Assembly: GCA_964019425.1 (NCBI GenBank)
Contig: OZ025862.1
Span: forward strand, 372,001-436,000
Direction: 5' to 3'
Source: Flectonema sp. DT1601
Lineage: Eukaryota; Euglenozoa; Diplonemea; Diplonemida; Diplonemidae
Length of the DNA stretch: 64,000 nucleotides
Position 1 is the first letter of the stretch; the number at the start of each line of letters is the position of its first letter. The notes beneath the pieces are model-generated. The model saw only the letters and a list, made by a program, of their open reading frames with translations, made no database searches and was not told the origin of the DNA. The position numbers and the translations under genes are program-made. This document shows, piece by piece, positions 8,876-18,293 of the stretch.

Positions 8876-9031
8876 CCCGGTGTGATGCCAACCTCCCAAT
8901 TTCGGACGGAAATGAACCCAACGATGCAGCGCATTAAAATGCCGCTCCGATCGAAATTTTTATAATTTTTTTTTGAAATTTTTTTTCAGTGTCCAGAATT
9001 TGTTCGCAAACATAAGGAATGACTGATATAT
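8876..9031 (-). mobile_element. Truncated family E element, inverted
   Basis: Matches the end of the inverted copy at 49584-50319, including the terminus GGAATGACTGATATAT. It cuts the preceding I segment and lies directly before the acidic frame of unit 2. Confidence 0.65.
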
Positions 9032-9083
9032 GTTCAGTTGTTTTTTTCTTCTTTGAGGCTTATAATAATCCTTTAGGGACCAG

Positions 9084-9224
9084 GTGCAACCTCCTACTTG
9101 TAGAGTTACTAAGAGATGTAAAAGCCATGTGTCTGAGGAGAATAACACTGACAGTAACACCGATGATGATACAGAGGATACTGTTGATATTACAGCGACT
9201 GACCCCCGCATCACCGCAGCATAG
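9084..9224 (+). CDS. Acidic reading frame, unit 2 copy
   Basis: Open for 46 codons after GGGACCAG. It differs from the unit 1 copy by VQPPT for VQLPT and by SEENN for SDENN. Start exon not found. Confidence 0.35.
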   Translation: MQPPTCRVTKRCKSHVSEENNTDSNTDDDTEDTVDITATDPRITAA

Positions 9225-9321
9225 CACTAGAGATACCGTCTAGGCTCGCATTCGCTCGCGCAAAGTTATTTTTGTTTTTTCTGAATAAAATTTGTCATTC
9301 TTGTTGTATTAATATGCTAGC

Positions 9322-9483
9322 ATGAAAACGACGGCTAGGTTACAGTGGGTGATTGAATATGTGGCTTGGGTTATCTGGTGTTGCATTTGGAAATATTTTA
9401 TAAATCATTCACAACAGGTTTATCGATATGTGCTGCAATTCTACTTAATAAGAGATGGAGAAATTCGTATTTTTGTCATATAA
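9322..9483 (+). CDS. Membrane micro-ORF, unit 2 copy
   Basis: 53 codons from ATG 9322 to TAA 9481-9483. GCA to GCT and GTA to GTG changes relative to unit 1 are silent. Confidence 0.4.
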   Translation: MKTTARLQWVIEYVAWVIWCCIWKYFINHSQQVYRYVLQFYLIRDGEIRIFVI

Positions 9484-9659
9484 CAGGTTGTTTGTTAAAC
9501 ACATCATGGATGTAGGTTGGGACTAAAGTTTGTGCAACAAAAAAAAAAAAAAAGAAAAAAAAAAGTTTGTTTGAAGAAATATATTTTAAACATTTATTAA
9601 TCTCATCATACTCCAAGCCATTCATCATCACATTTCGTAGGTTACTCACGCGAGGTAAT

Positions 9660-11588
9660 ATGCAACTTTCGGTTACGTTCCAAGACACTGGATTTCCTGA
9701 CGTTGTTTTCACAGCTTCTGGAGAGTCGCTCGTGAAGGATGCATTGCAGGTTGCAGCTGACGAGTGGGGTACTGATGCTGACTTTCTTGAGCTTTCTCTC
9801 GCAGGATCGCTGCTTCGAGCAGGTAATCGACTGGTGTCGTATGGAGTAGAGGACGGCTCGCTGTTGGATGCATCGGTGGTGCGCTTGTTTGGATTGGAGT
9901 TTTTGACAGATTCTGCAAAGAGAGCGAAGGCATTCCTACGAGGAAAACGGGATCAGGACGGGTTTTTCTGCCTTGATACTCCCACATTCGCTGTGGATGG
10001 CTGTCTTCAGTTTAACAACGATGATGAGTGGTTCTCGAATGATGTTACGAACATCTCATTCAGCAACTCTGAACCCTCAGTCACGACCGTTTCAGATGAT
10101 TTCTTATCCTCATCTCGTAAGATTATAAGAGTCAGTCTGCCTGGTCTTCAATACGTCACATCTGTTGGTAGTGCTTTCCTCAAAAATTGCAATTCACTGA
10201 CATCCGTAGACTTATCAAGTCTCAGCAATGTTTCAGTTGTTGGAAAACTTTTTCTAAATGATTGTTCATCCCTCACATCTCTGGACTTATCAAGTCTCAG
10301 CAATCTTTCAACTGTGGGAGACGATTTTCTATATAATTGTTCATCCCTCACATCTCTGGACTTATCAAGTCTCAGCAATCTTTCAACTTTTGGAGACTAT
10401 TTTCTATATGATTGTTCATCCCTCACAAATCTGGACTTATCAAGTCTCAGCAATATTTCAACTGTGGGAGACTATTTTCTAAATGATTGTTCATCCCTCA
10501 CATCTCTGGACTTATCAAGTCTCAGCAATCTTTCAACTGTGGGAGGCTATTTTCTATATAATTGTTCATCCCTCACATCTCTGGACTTATCAAGTCTCAG
10601 CAATATTTCAACTGTGGGAGACTCTTTTCTAAGTAATTGTTCATCCCTCACATCTCTGGACTTATCAAGTCTCAGCAATATTTCAACTGTGGGAGACTCT
10701 TTTCTAAGTAATTGTTCATCCCTCACATCTCTGGACTTATCAAGTCTCAGCAATATTTCAACTGTGGGAGACTCTTTTCTATATAATTGTTCATCACTCA
10801 CATATCTGGACTTATCAAGTCTCAGCAATCTTTCAACTGTGGGAGACTCTTTTCTAAGTAATTGTTCATCCCTCACATCTCTGGACTTATCAAGTCTCAG
10901 CAATATTTCAACTGTGGGAGACTCTTTTCTATATAATTGTTCATCCCTCACATCTCTGGACTTATCAAGTCTCAGCAATATTTCAACTGTGGGAGACTCT
11001 TTTCTAAGTAATTGTTCATCCCTCACATATCTGGACTTATCAAGTCTCAGCAATATTTCAACTGTGGGAGACTCTTTTCTAAGTAATTGTTCATCCCTCA
11101 CATCTCTGGACTTATCAAGTCTCAGCAATATTTCAACTGTGGGAGACTCTTTTCTATATAATTGTTCATCACTCACATATCTGGACTTATCAAGTCTCAG
11201 CAATCTTTCAACTGTGGGAGACTCTTTTCTAAGTAATTGTTCATCCCTCACATCTCTGGACTTATCAAGTCTCAGCAATATTTCAACTGTGGGAGACTCT
11301 TTTCTATTTGATTGTTCATCCCTCACATCTCTGGACTTATCAAGTCTCAGCAATATTTCAACTGTGGGAGACTCTTTTCTATTTGATTGTTCATCCCTCA
11401 CATCTCTGGACTTATCAAGTCTCAGCAATCTTTCAGCTGTTGGAGACTATTTTCTATATAATTGTTCATCACTTACTTCCTTGGATTTAACCCTGGTGAA
11501 TGTGGAATCCGTTGGAAGTAATTTCTTAAAAGGTTGCTCATCCATTAAGAGAGATAAACTGCATACGAGCGTAGCGAATTTGAAATGA
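9660..11588 (+). CDS. Ubiquitin-like / LRR protein, copy 2 (longest intact)
   Basis: 642 residues, about 17 repeats, the longest intact member. The ubiquitin-like and linker segments are almost the same as in copy 1. The first repeat is VSVVGKLFLND, shared with copy 4. Repeats from about 10600 to 11400 are unusually uniform, nearly all GDSFLSN or GDSFLYN with occasional GDSFLFD, which suggests recent unequal exchange within this copy. The cap reads HTSVANLK. The base before AATATG is changed (CGAGGTAATATG), with no effect on the frame. Confidence 0.85.
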   Translation: MQLSVTFQDTGFPDVVFTASGESLVKDALQVAADEWGTDADFLELSLAGSLLRAGNRLVSYGVEDGSLLDASVVRLFGLEFLTDSAKRAKAFLRGKRDQDGFFCLDTPTFAVDGCLQFNNDDEWFSNDVTNISFSNSEPSVTTVSDDFLSSSRKIIRVSLPGLQYVTSVGSAFLKNCNSLTSVDLSSLSNVSVVGKLFLNDCSSLTSLDLSSLSNLSTVGDDFLYNCSSLTSLDLSSLSNLSTFGDYFLYDCSSLTNLDLSSLSNISTVGDYFLNDCSSLTSLDLSSLSNLSTVGGYFLYNCSSLTSLDLSSLSNISTVGDSFLSNCSSLTSLDLSSLSNISTVGDSFLSNCSSLTSLDLSSLSNISTVGDSFLYNCSSLTYLDLSSLSNLSTVGDSFLSNCSSLTSLDLSSLSNISTVGDSFLYNCSSLTSLDLSSLSNISTVGDSFLSNCSSLTYLDLSSLSNISTVGDSFLSNCSSLTSLDLSSLSNISTVGDSFLYNCSSLTYLDLSSLSNLSTVGDSFLSNCSSLTSLDLSSLSNISTVGDSFLFDCSSLTSLDLSSLSNISTVGDSFLFDCSSLTSLDLSSLSNLSAVGDYFLYNCSSLTSLDLTLVNVESVGSNFLKGCSSIKRDKLHTSVANLK

Positions 11589-11861
11589 CAGAAATCATAA
11601 ATGTTGTTTTTAGTGTGTGTGCGTTGTTCCCCTTGTTTTATTTGAAGGTATTTAATTTATGTTTTAATATTTCAGAAAGAAGATGTTCGATCACACACTC
11701 GTAAAACCACGGCAAGGTTACAGTGGGTGATTGGATATGTGACTTGGGTTATCTGGTGTTACATTTGGAAATATTTTATAAGTCATTCACAACAGGTTTA
11801 TCGATATGTGCTACTATTCTACTTAATAAGAGATGGAGAAATTCGTATTTTTGTCATATAA
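11585..11861 (+). CDS. Downstream membrane micro-ORF, unit 2 copy
   Basis: Same arrangement as at 3400-3676, with ATGA overlap of the LRR stop. It carries CGC to CGA (silent) and one L to R change before the KTTARLQW segment. Coding status depends on the unproven 28-nt intron. Confidence 0.25.
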
Positions 11862-12036
11862 CAGGTTGTTTGTTAAACACATCATGGATGTTGGTTGGGA
11901 CTAAAGTTTGTGCAACAAAAAAAAAAAAAGAAAAAAAAAAAGTTTGTTTGAAGAAATATATTTTAAACATTTATTAATCTCATCATACTCCAAGCCATTC
12001 ATCATCACATTTCGTAGGTTACTCACGCGAGTTAAT

Positions 12037-12216
12037 ATGCAACTTTCGGTTACGTTCCAAGACACTGGATTTCCTAACGTTGTTTTCACAGCTTCCGGAG
12101 AGTCGCTCGTGAAGGATGCATTGCAGGTTGCAGCTGATAAAGCCAATTCTTTATTAATAATCCCTCATTCTGTAGCAATTCAGTCAAGTACTTTGATATT
12201 AATTTTATTTTTTTAA
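12037..12216 (+). CDS. Ubiquitin-like stub, copy 2
   Basis: 59 codons with FPNVV and ASGES in the ubiquitin-like part. The leader of this copy is uninterrupted and contains the usual two-part A run at 11917-11941. Confidence 0.4.
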   Translation: MQLSVTFQDTGFPNVVFTASGESLVKDALQVAADKANSLLIIPHSVAIQSSTLILILFF

Positions 12217-12545
12217 TAATCTAAAAGTTGTTACTGTTTTTACATCGTCAAATTTTCACCTCCATTCGACAAGCATCACACCTAGTCAACTGCATCTCAG
12301 AACTAATGTTGAATTATCGTTTATGTTGTTTTTTATGATACAATACATTTGTATTTTAAGTACAAAATCAAACAGTTAATCCCCATATTCGACAGCACAT
12401 ATGGGATTTCATCGAAACCAACTGTTGGGTCTCTTTTCATTTCAACCAGGTTTGGCCTAGCACTCTATTCGTTTTTTGGCCAGTTTTTTCAAAGTTGATT
12501 TATATTTTAATCACAGTTAGCAAGTTACCCCCCCTTTTATATTTT
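12217..12545 (+). repeat. Common tail, unit 2
   Basis: As at 6451-6783, but the C run is only six bases. A PLE has inserted directly after CCCCCCTTTTATATTT. Confidence 0.65.
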
Positions 12546-12580
12546 ATAACGATTTCGACTTATACCTTGAAATTGAGAAA

Positions 12581-12832
12581 GTGCTATGCCGTCTGAGAAG
12601 TCGCGGATACTCGAAAAACAGTCTGTTCCCCCAATACAAAGACTTTGTACTGGGTACATACTGGGATTTCCCAAAACAAAGGTTAAGTCTTCATCATCAT
12701 TTCTTTGAAATCAATCGGAAATATGACAACGGAAGACCAGTATCGAAAGAAAAACAGACAATCCAACAACATTATAAAGTCAATGGAAGGGATGACATTT
12801 ATAATATGTTGTTGGACAATATGCGAAATTAA
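12581..12832 (+). CDS. C-terminal remnant of a PLE reverse transcriptase
   Basis: 83 codons including RLRSRGYSKNSLFPQYKDF, which matches in position and pattern the YRLLNRGYKSDNIRAA segment in the other PLE here. The catalytic part of the enzyme is absent because the element is truncated. The frame ends 17 bp before the next open frame. Confidence 0.5.
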   Translation: MLCRLRSRGYSKNSLFPQYKDFVLGTYWDFPKQRLSLHHHFFEINRKYDNGRPVSKEKQTIQQHYKVNGRDDIYNMLLDNMRN

Positions 12833-12849
12833 GGAGGAATGACAACACA

Positions 12850-15800
12850 TTGGTGACATCATTTAAAATTGCCAGTCAAGCGATTATTAAAAACAAGAAG
12901 GAATGTCAGCAATGCAAAGCTATAATCTCTGACGACACTGAATCACTGGTCAATGATATCAACATTAAATATCACACTGGAATATTCAAAACAGCAAAAT
13001 TCTACAAGGAATTTAAAGAGATATTGCCTATCAATGTCAGTATCCTTTCATACAAAAAGGGTATAACAACTCGAGTAGTAGTCAACAAAGATAACAATCA
13101 CGAATGTCACATGTTGATCGGATGTACGGAAGGTGGATTTTTCTTTCCAATTACAGCAAGATACACGGAAAAGGAAATTCAAAGTCAGCTACTCGAAAAG
13201 AAGGATCCAGAAAAATCCGATATCGCTGACAACACGTCGAAAGACTTGAAAGTAGTACAAAAGGAGCAGAAGTCAGAAGAGTCTGGAAAAACTGAAGTAC
13301 CAAACGAAGATTATTGGTCCACCTTCATTGATAATAAATTCCCTATTACGATGCACACGCAACCAGCAGAAGGACTTCGTAGTGGGGAATGTGGCTGGGC
13401 AACTGTTAACTTCATAGCAGATCACCTCAAAACTGAAAGAATCAGAATATCGAAGATGTTTAAGATTCAATTCCGACTCGCAGAGCAAGAGCTTAAGTTA
13501 ATTGGAGAGAACTTGATGTTCTCATTTAACCCAGATGGTTGGTTTCATCAGATAGTTATTTATGAAACAATAAGAATATATCTGGGACTAGAAGTAACAC
13601 ATGTGACAACCCATGAACAGCTGAAAACAATCACAGTAGGTCCAACAGAACAAGAAACTATTGTCATTCCATACATCATAGTGTCACGTAGAGCATCCTA
13701 CACACATTACATCGTCTTTATTGATATAAATTCTAAATACAAGGGATTTGATATAATCAATCCAACTCCAGATTGTGATGGGATAGAAGATATCATGACG
13801 AAGTATCCGTTGAAGGAATACGAATACCACGTTGTAATGAAAACAACGAAAGATATTCCTCCAATAGACTTGTCTGCACTGGCAATAACAGAGTCACCAG
13901 CAAAGGATAATTCCACAACAAAAACTACAGAAGTGGAAATTAAAAAATCCACGGACGAGGAGGATGTAACAAATCTTGAGACAATGATTTCGGCAATCGA
14001 AAAAGCGGACAAAATGAAGCCCATATCGACACCGGGAAAAGTCAATAAGATAGAGATAAGGGCCGTATCACCACCAAAGATATGCCAAGATAATATACCG
14101 ACCCTGTACATATCGCCGATGGTGAAGATACCACCATTACCAGTACTTCTATCACCAGTGTTACCAAGACCATCAATAATTCCAATGACAATACCAATAA
14201 CGATACCGAAGATAATAAAAATGGAACCTTCGGTAATGCAAAAAATTATATCGCTACCATCAAATAGTTTTCAGAAGACGCAAGTCACTGTAAATAATGC
14301 ACTTACGGTAGCCCCACCAGCTATCCCGACATTGATGCCAGCAACGATTTCAAAGGTATCACAATTGGCACCGCCGACTGTACTTCAAAAGAAGACACAA
14401 GTCATTGCAAATGATGAACTCACACAGGTCCCGCCGATAATTCCAACAATGATACCAACACCAATTACAAATTTATCACAATCGACACCGTCAATTGTAC
14501 TTCAAAAGAATACACAAGTCAGTGCGAGTGATGCACTTACACAGGCCCCGCCGATAATTCCAACGCTGATGCCAGCAAGGATTTCAAAAATATCACAATT
14601 AGCACCGCCGACTGTAATTCAGAAGAAGACACAAGTTATTGCAAATGAGGCACCTACAATGGCCCCACCTGCAATCCCAACGTTGATGCCAGCAACGATC
14701 TCAAAGGTATCACAATTGGAACCTCCGACTGTACATCAAAGTGTGATTCAATCTATGAAAACGATACAATTACCGATTGTATCACCATTGGATCTGGATC
14801 ATAATGATGTGGATATGATCGATATGCCGTCACCAGCAACAGTACAACTGGATACGGACACTGACATGGTAATGGAAACTATGTCACCAGAGACGCAGGA
14901 ATCACCGGAGCATAGATATGCTGGCTTAATGACTCCATCCAAAGACAGGATGGAGTCACCACCAATAACTCCGATTAAGATTAAGACTCCACTGAAAATA
15001 AAGACGCCTCTGAAGATCGAAACTCCGACTAAAATAATTCCACAAACCCAACAAGCATGTTGGGATGGAAAGAACCTCGAATTAATACGAAGTTTGTCAA
15101 AAGAAAGACAGTTGGAGAAAATAGTCACCACATACAGACTAAGATCAACTACACCACAAACAGTAGCCAGGAAGATGGAAACACCACCTACTGTAAGCAG
15201 TAAAGCCACGAATTCCGGAACAACAATACCGATTACACCACAAAAGGTATCAAGAGTACTAACATACACAGATACAGAGAATATCGGTAAAACTTGCAAA
15301 TATTGCAATAAATCCTGGAAGTCATTTATTGACCATATCAATAAATGTGGAATATTCAGAGCATCAAAAGAATATCCAACATATGTTGATGAAGATGATA
15401 ATACTTCATTTACGGTCACTGAATACAAAACGGATCCTCGAAATAGTATTGTAACTGTTACAAAAGATGAGACAGAAACTCATATGTTATCTATCAAAAA
15501 GAATGGCAAGTTGGCAACACAAACGGTCGCTGATGAACCAGAGAGAAGCAGTAACAAGAGACTGAACTCACAGAGTCCAATGCGAATTGTGAGAATCAAA
15601 AAATACCTGAGCAACCGGAAAAGGCTTAAAAATGAGTGTACTGAACATAAGTTGGCACAGAAAATGAAACTTAAAGAAGTACAAAAACAGAAATTAGCAA
15701 AGGGAAAGGAAAAGAAGAAACTGAAATTGGTAAAAAGACTCAACTCGCAGAGTCCAATGAGACCGATGCTCAGAAGAAATACTCGAAAGAAAAGAAGCAA

Positions 15801-15903
15801 ACAAGATGAACATGATTCTTCAGATGATATGAGTATTTCACAGAGATCTTCAACTCCAGATATCCCTGATGCTAAGGAACAATTATCAGACTTTGATAAT
15901 TAA
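12850..15903 (+). CDS. PLE-borne Josephin-like cysteine protease with Pro/Thr-rich repeats and zinc finger
   Basis: About 1017 codons open; no ATG at the left edge, so the start is unresolved. Residues 160-340 contain TQPAEGLRSGECGWATVNF, then PDGWF, SYTHYIVFID and EYEYHVVMKTTKD. By eye this follows the Josephin order: Q171, C181, H286 (105 residues after the Cys, the spacing in ataxin-3) and D301 or a nearby Asn. A Pro/Thr-rich region (about 380-650) has four to five copies of a roughly 50-residue repeat with IPTLMPATISKVSQL. CKYCNKSWKSFIDHINKCG near residue 817 is a C2HC zinc finger, and the C-terminus is Lys/Arg-rich, suited to nucleic-acid binding. Deubiquitinase activity is inference. 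Confidence 0.6.
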   Translation: MVTSFKIASQAIIKNKKECQQCKAIISDDTESLVNDINIKYHTGIFKTAKFYKEFKEILPINVSILSYKKGITTRVVVNKDNNHECHMLIGCTEGGFFFPITARYTEKEIQSQLLEKKDPEKSDIADNTSKDLKVVQKEQKSEESGKTEVPNEDYWSTFIDNKFPITMHTQPAEGLRSGECGWATVNFIADHLKTERIRISKMFKIQFRLAEQELKLIGENLMFSFNPDGWFHQIVIYETIRIYLGLEVTHVTTHEQLKTITVGPTEQETIVIPYIIVSRRASYTHYIVFIDINSKYKGFDIINPTPDCDGIEDIMTKYPLKEYEYHVVMKTTKDIPPIDLSALAITESPAKDNSTTKTTEVEIKKSTDEEDVTNLETMISAIEKADKMKPISTPGKVNKIEIRAVSPPKICQDNIPTLYISPMVKIPPLPVLLSPVLPRPSIIPMTIPITIPKIIKMEPSVMQKIISLPSNSFQKTQVTVNNALTVAPPAIPTLMPATISKVSQLAPPTVLQKKTQVIANDELTQVPPIIPTMIPTPITNLSQSTPSIVLQKNTQVSASDALTQAPPIIPTLMPARISKISQLAPPTVIQKKTQVIANEAPTMAPPAIPTLMPATISKVSQLEPPTVHQSVIQSMKTIQLPIVSPLDLDHNDVDMIDMPSPATVQLDTDTDMVMETMSPETQESPEHRYAGLMTPSKDRMESPPITPIKIKTPLKIKTPLKIETPTKIIPQTQQACWDGKNLELIRSLSKERQLEKIVTTYRLRSTTPQTVARKMETPPTVSSKATNSGTTIPITPQKVSRVLTYTDTENIGKTCKYCNKSWKSFIDHINKCGIFRASKEYPTYVDEDDNTSFTVTEYKTDPRNSIVTVTKDETETHMLSIKKNGKLATQTVADEPERSSNKRLNSQSPMRIVRIKKYLSNRKRLKNECTEHKLAQKMKLKEVQKQKLAKGKEKKKLKLVKRLNSQSPMRPMLRRNTRKKRSKQDEHDSSDDMSISQRSSTPDIPDAKEQLSDFDN

Positions 15904-15909
15904 AAACAC

Positions 15910-16143
15910 TTTCTACATTTATTGTAGAAAAGTGCTCCACTAGTAGTGAGCTACGAACTAGTAACAGCAAAAAATATGTTTTTTTTATTTATGAACATGA
16001 AACTCAAAGTAACTACATTCCAGTCCTGCAAACTGGAATGACTCAGTCTCAACATTTGACTGACTTACTTCTACACCATACTGATGATGAGAGAATAGAG
16101 GTAAGAGGTATATGGATTACTCTCGAAACCTAATAGTTACTTT
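15910..16143 (+). ncRNA. Structured 3' end of PLE2 with hammerhead-like core
   Basis: In order: hairpin TTTCTACA/TGTAGAAA (15910-15932), HP1 (15939-15962), AAAGTAACTA (16006-16015) pairing with TAGTTACTTT (16134-16143), and enclosed by that helix a CATTCCAG/CTGGAATG hairpin, a CAGTC/GACTG hairpin, then CTGATGA (16081-16087), GAGAG...CTCTC and GAAA (16125-16128). CTGATGA-helix-GAAA is the hammerhead ribozyme core, and hammerheads are known in PLEs. I could not place a canonical stem I or cleavage site. Confidence 0.4.
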
Positions 16144-16162
16144 AAAAGGCTAAGTTAAGCAT

Positions 16163-16266
16163 CACACCTAGTCACTGTATCTCAGAACTAATGTTAAATT
16201 ATCGTTATGTTTTTATGATACAACACAGTTGTAATTTTTACAAAATCGAACATACATCCCCCCTTT
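16163..16266 (+). repeat. 3'-terminal hairpin and C-run sequence of PLE2
   Basis: Related to the end of R and to the stub tails. The hairpin here is TACAAC/GTTGTA with an ACA loop, against ATACAAA/TTTGTAT in R, a compensated change, followed by CCCCCC. Confidence 0.5.
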
Positions 16267-17880
16267 TATATTTTTTTCAAAGAATTGTTGATTTTAAGCA
16301 AGTAATTTGTAGGTGAAACCTACACTCTGCCGTATTACATTATACCCTGGTTTTGGTTTCCCAGGGCTCACGATCAATTCAAAATTGAATAACTCGATTC
16401 CGTACTGCACTGAATGACAACACGGAAAAAGAGATGTGTATGCAGCTAAGTTAGAAACATTTATTATAATGTAAAGTATTTACGTCAATCGCAGAGTGTA
16501 TACCTACACTAACATTACCTTTAGTCAACTGTATCTCAGAACTAATGTTAAATTATGTTTATGATACAAAACATTTGTATTTTACGTACAAACTCGAACA
16601 GTTAACCCCCCATCACTCTGTTCCCAGGTTGAAGCTTCGCGACAACCCGTTTGTGAGCAGAGTACAGGTGCAAATATACGCAAGCAAATTTGTGCCCGGC
16701 GCAACGCGCCTAGGATGTGTATCCAGTTACTGATTAGTCAACTATGGATACAATACATCCAAATGTTAGCTCTTGTTATTAATAATTCTTTACATCTCCT
16801 TTTATTTTGAGACAGAAACTTGATCATTAAACACCTTTAGTTCTAATCACAATAGTGACCATAAAAAGATGAATCCATGACTACTTATCAATACACGGAT
16901 ATTCCGGAGTTACAATGGAATTTCTCTGATCTAACTTTAGGCAGTATTGGTCGTAGCGGCGTTCTCTTCCCACGTGCATAAAAGAAATTATGTCACGGAA
17001 AATGAAATAAAAATAAAGAACAGAATGTAGGATTTCAAAGGACGCATAAAATCAAGTTTCTTTGTCAGTTACCTGAGTTGGCCCGTAGCCCCTTTGAATT
17101 AGGACAACATTTAGAGATAAATATTATTGTAATTCGTATAATTCAAATAATGTAAATCTAACTGTCTTACGTCATTTTGTTTTCTTTATTGAAAGAAAGT
17201 ACATTCCTGTTACATAAACTACAGGTAGAAAATACTGAGGTAACCCTTAACCATGAAGGTCAATTTTGTGAGAACTCTAACATGTTCGCGTATAGAACAT
17301 AGAGGGACACGGATGATTGTTTTCTTTTTGAATACATTCCCCACTCTGGACTTTGCCAATTAAATGTCTTAACCCAAAACCCGTCGATGCCGTCACCCCA
17401 ACATTATTTGTTGGATCATGCAACCCCCTCAGATTTTCTAACTGAATTTTGGATAACGCTACCATAATTTATTTAAGGTGAGTGCTCCGCTAGTAGGGTG
17501 CTACGAACTAGCAATTTTTGCTAACATATTTTTTTCAAAGAATTGTTGATTTTAAGCAAGTAATTTGTAGGTGAAACCTACACTCTGCCGTATTACATTA
17601 TACCCTGGTTTTGGTTTCCTAGGGCTCACGATCAATTCAAAATTGAATAACTCGATTCCGTACTGCACTGAATGACAACACGGAAAAAGAGATGTGTATG
17701 CAGCTAAGTTAGAAACATTTATTATAATGTTAAATTTTTACGTCAATCAGCTGAGTGTATACCTACACTAACATTACCTTTAGTCAACTGTATCTCAGAA
17801 CTAATGTTAAATTATCGTTATGTTGTTTATGATACAAAACATTTGTATTTTACGTACAAACTCGAACAGTAACTGAACAC
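16267..17880 (+). repeat. R-I-R direct-repeat module, unit 3
   Basis: R at 16267-16607, I at 16608-17527, second R at 17528-17868 with a few changes (TTAAATTTTT for TAAAGTATTT). It ends in ACACCCTACTAACAATAAC, also found at 22788 and 43150. Confidence 0.6.
17277..17465 (-). CDS. Conserved 62-codon antisense frame, second copy
   Basis: Same protein as at 7800-7988 without change that I can see. Confidence 0.2.
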   Translation of the reverse strand: MVALSKIQLENLRGLHDPTNNVGVTASTGFGLRHLIGKVQSGECIQKENNHPCPSMFYTRTC

Positions 17881-17952
17881 CCTACTAACAATAACATAAT
17901 TCAGTTTGACTTTGTGGTTGTTTTTTTTTTTGAATTTTTGTCAGTTACCTGA

Positions 17953-18120
17953 CACACTCTTAAAACCACGTCAAGGTTACAGTGGGTGATTGAATATGTA
18001 GCTTGGGTTATCTGGTGTTGCATTTGGAAATATTTTATAAATCATTCACAACAGGTTTATCGATATGTGCTACAATTCTACTTAATAAGAGATGGAGAAA
18101 TTCGTATTTTTGTCATATAA
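17953..18120 (+). pseudogene. Membrane micro-ORF copy lacking a start codon
   Basis: The frame KTTSRLQWVIEYVAWVIWCC is present to TAA 18118-18120, but the upstream part comes from the downstream-type copy (CACACTCTTAAAACCACG), and an in-frame TGA precedes it with no ATG. This unit also lacks the acidic frame and the family E element. Confidence 0.45.
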
Positions 18121-18293
18121 CAGGTTGTTTGTTAAACACATCATGGATGTAGGTTGGGACTAAAGTTTGTGCAACAAAAAAAAAAAAGAAAAAAAAAAGT
18201 TTGTTTGAAGAAATATATTTTAAACATTTATTAATCTCATCATACTCCAAGCCATTTATCATCACATTTCGTAGGTTACTCACGCGAGTTAAT

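Larger units (their letters stand above)
12546..16262 (+). mobile_element. 5'-truncated Penelope-like element (PLE2)
   Basis: It begins inside the C-terminal part of a reverse transcriptase frame (LRSRGYSK, the RGY signature typical of PLE C-termini), continues with a long protease-bearing frame, and ends with structured non-coding DNA and a hairpin plus C run. Loss of the 5' part fits target-primed retrotransposition. It is only distantly related to the PLE at 34258-39884. Confidence 0.65.

Noticed and set aside
10547-11428. 293-codon antisense frame (LRLDKSRDVRDEQ repeats) and similar ones at 51532-52386 and 25916-26197
   Set aside because: They are the reverse strand of the 75-bp LRR repeats, which lack stops in several frames because the unit is a multiple of three. 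Their codon changes follow the sense-strand variable positions.
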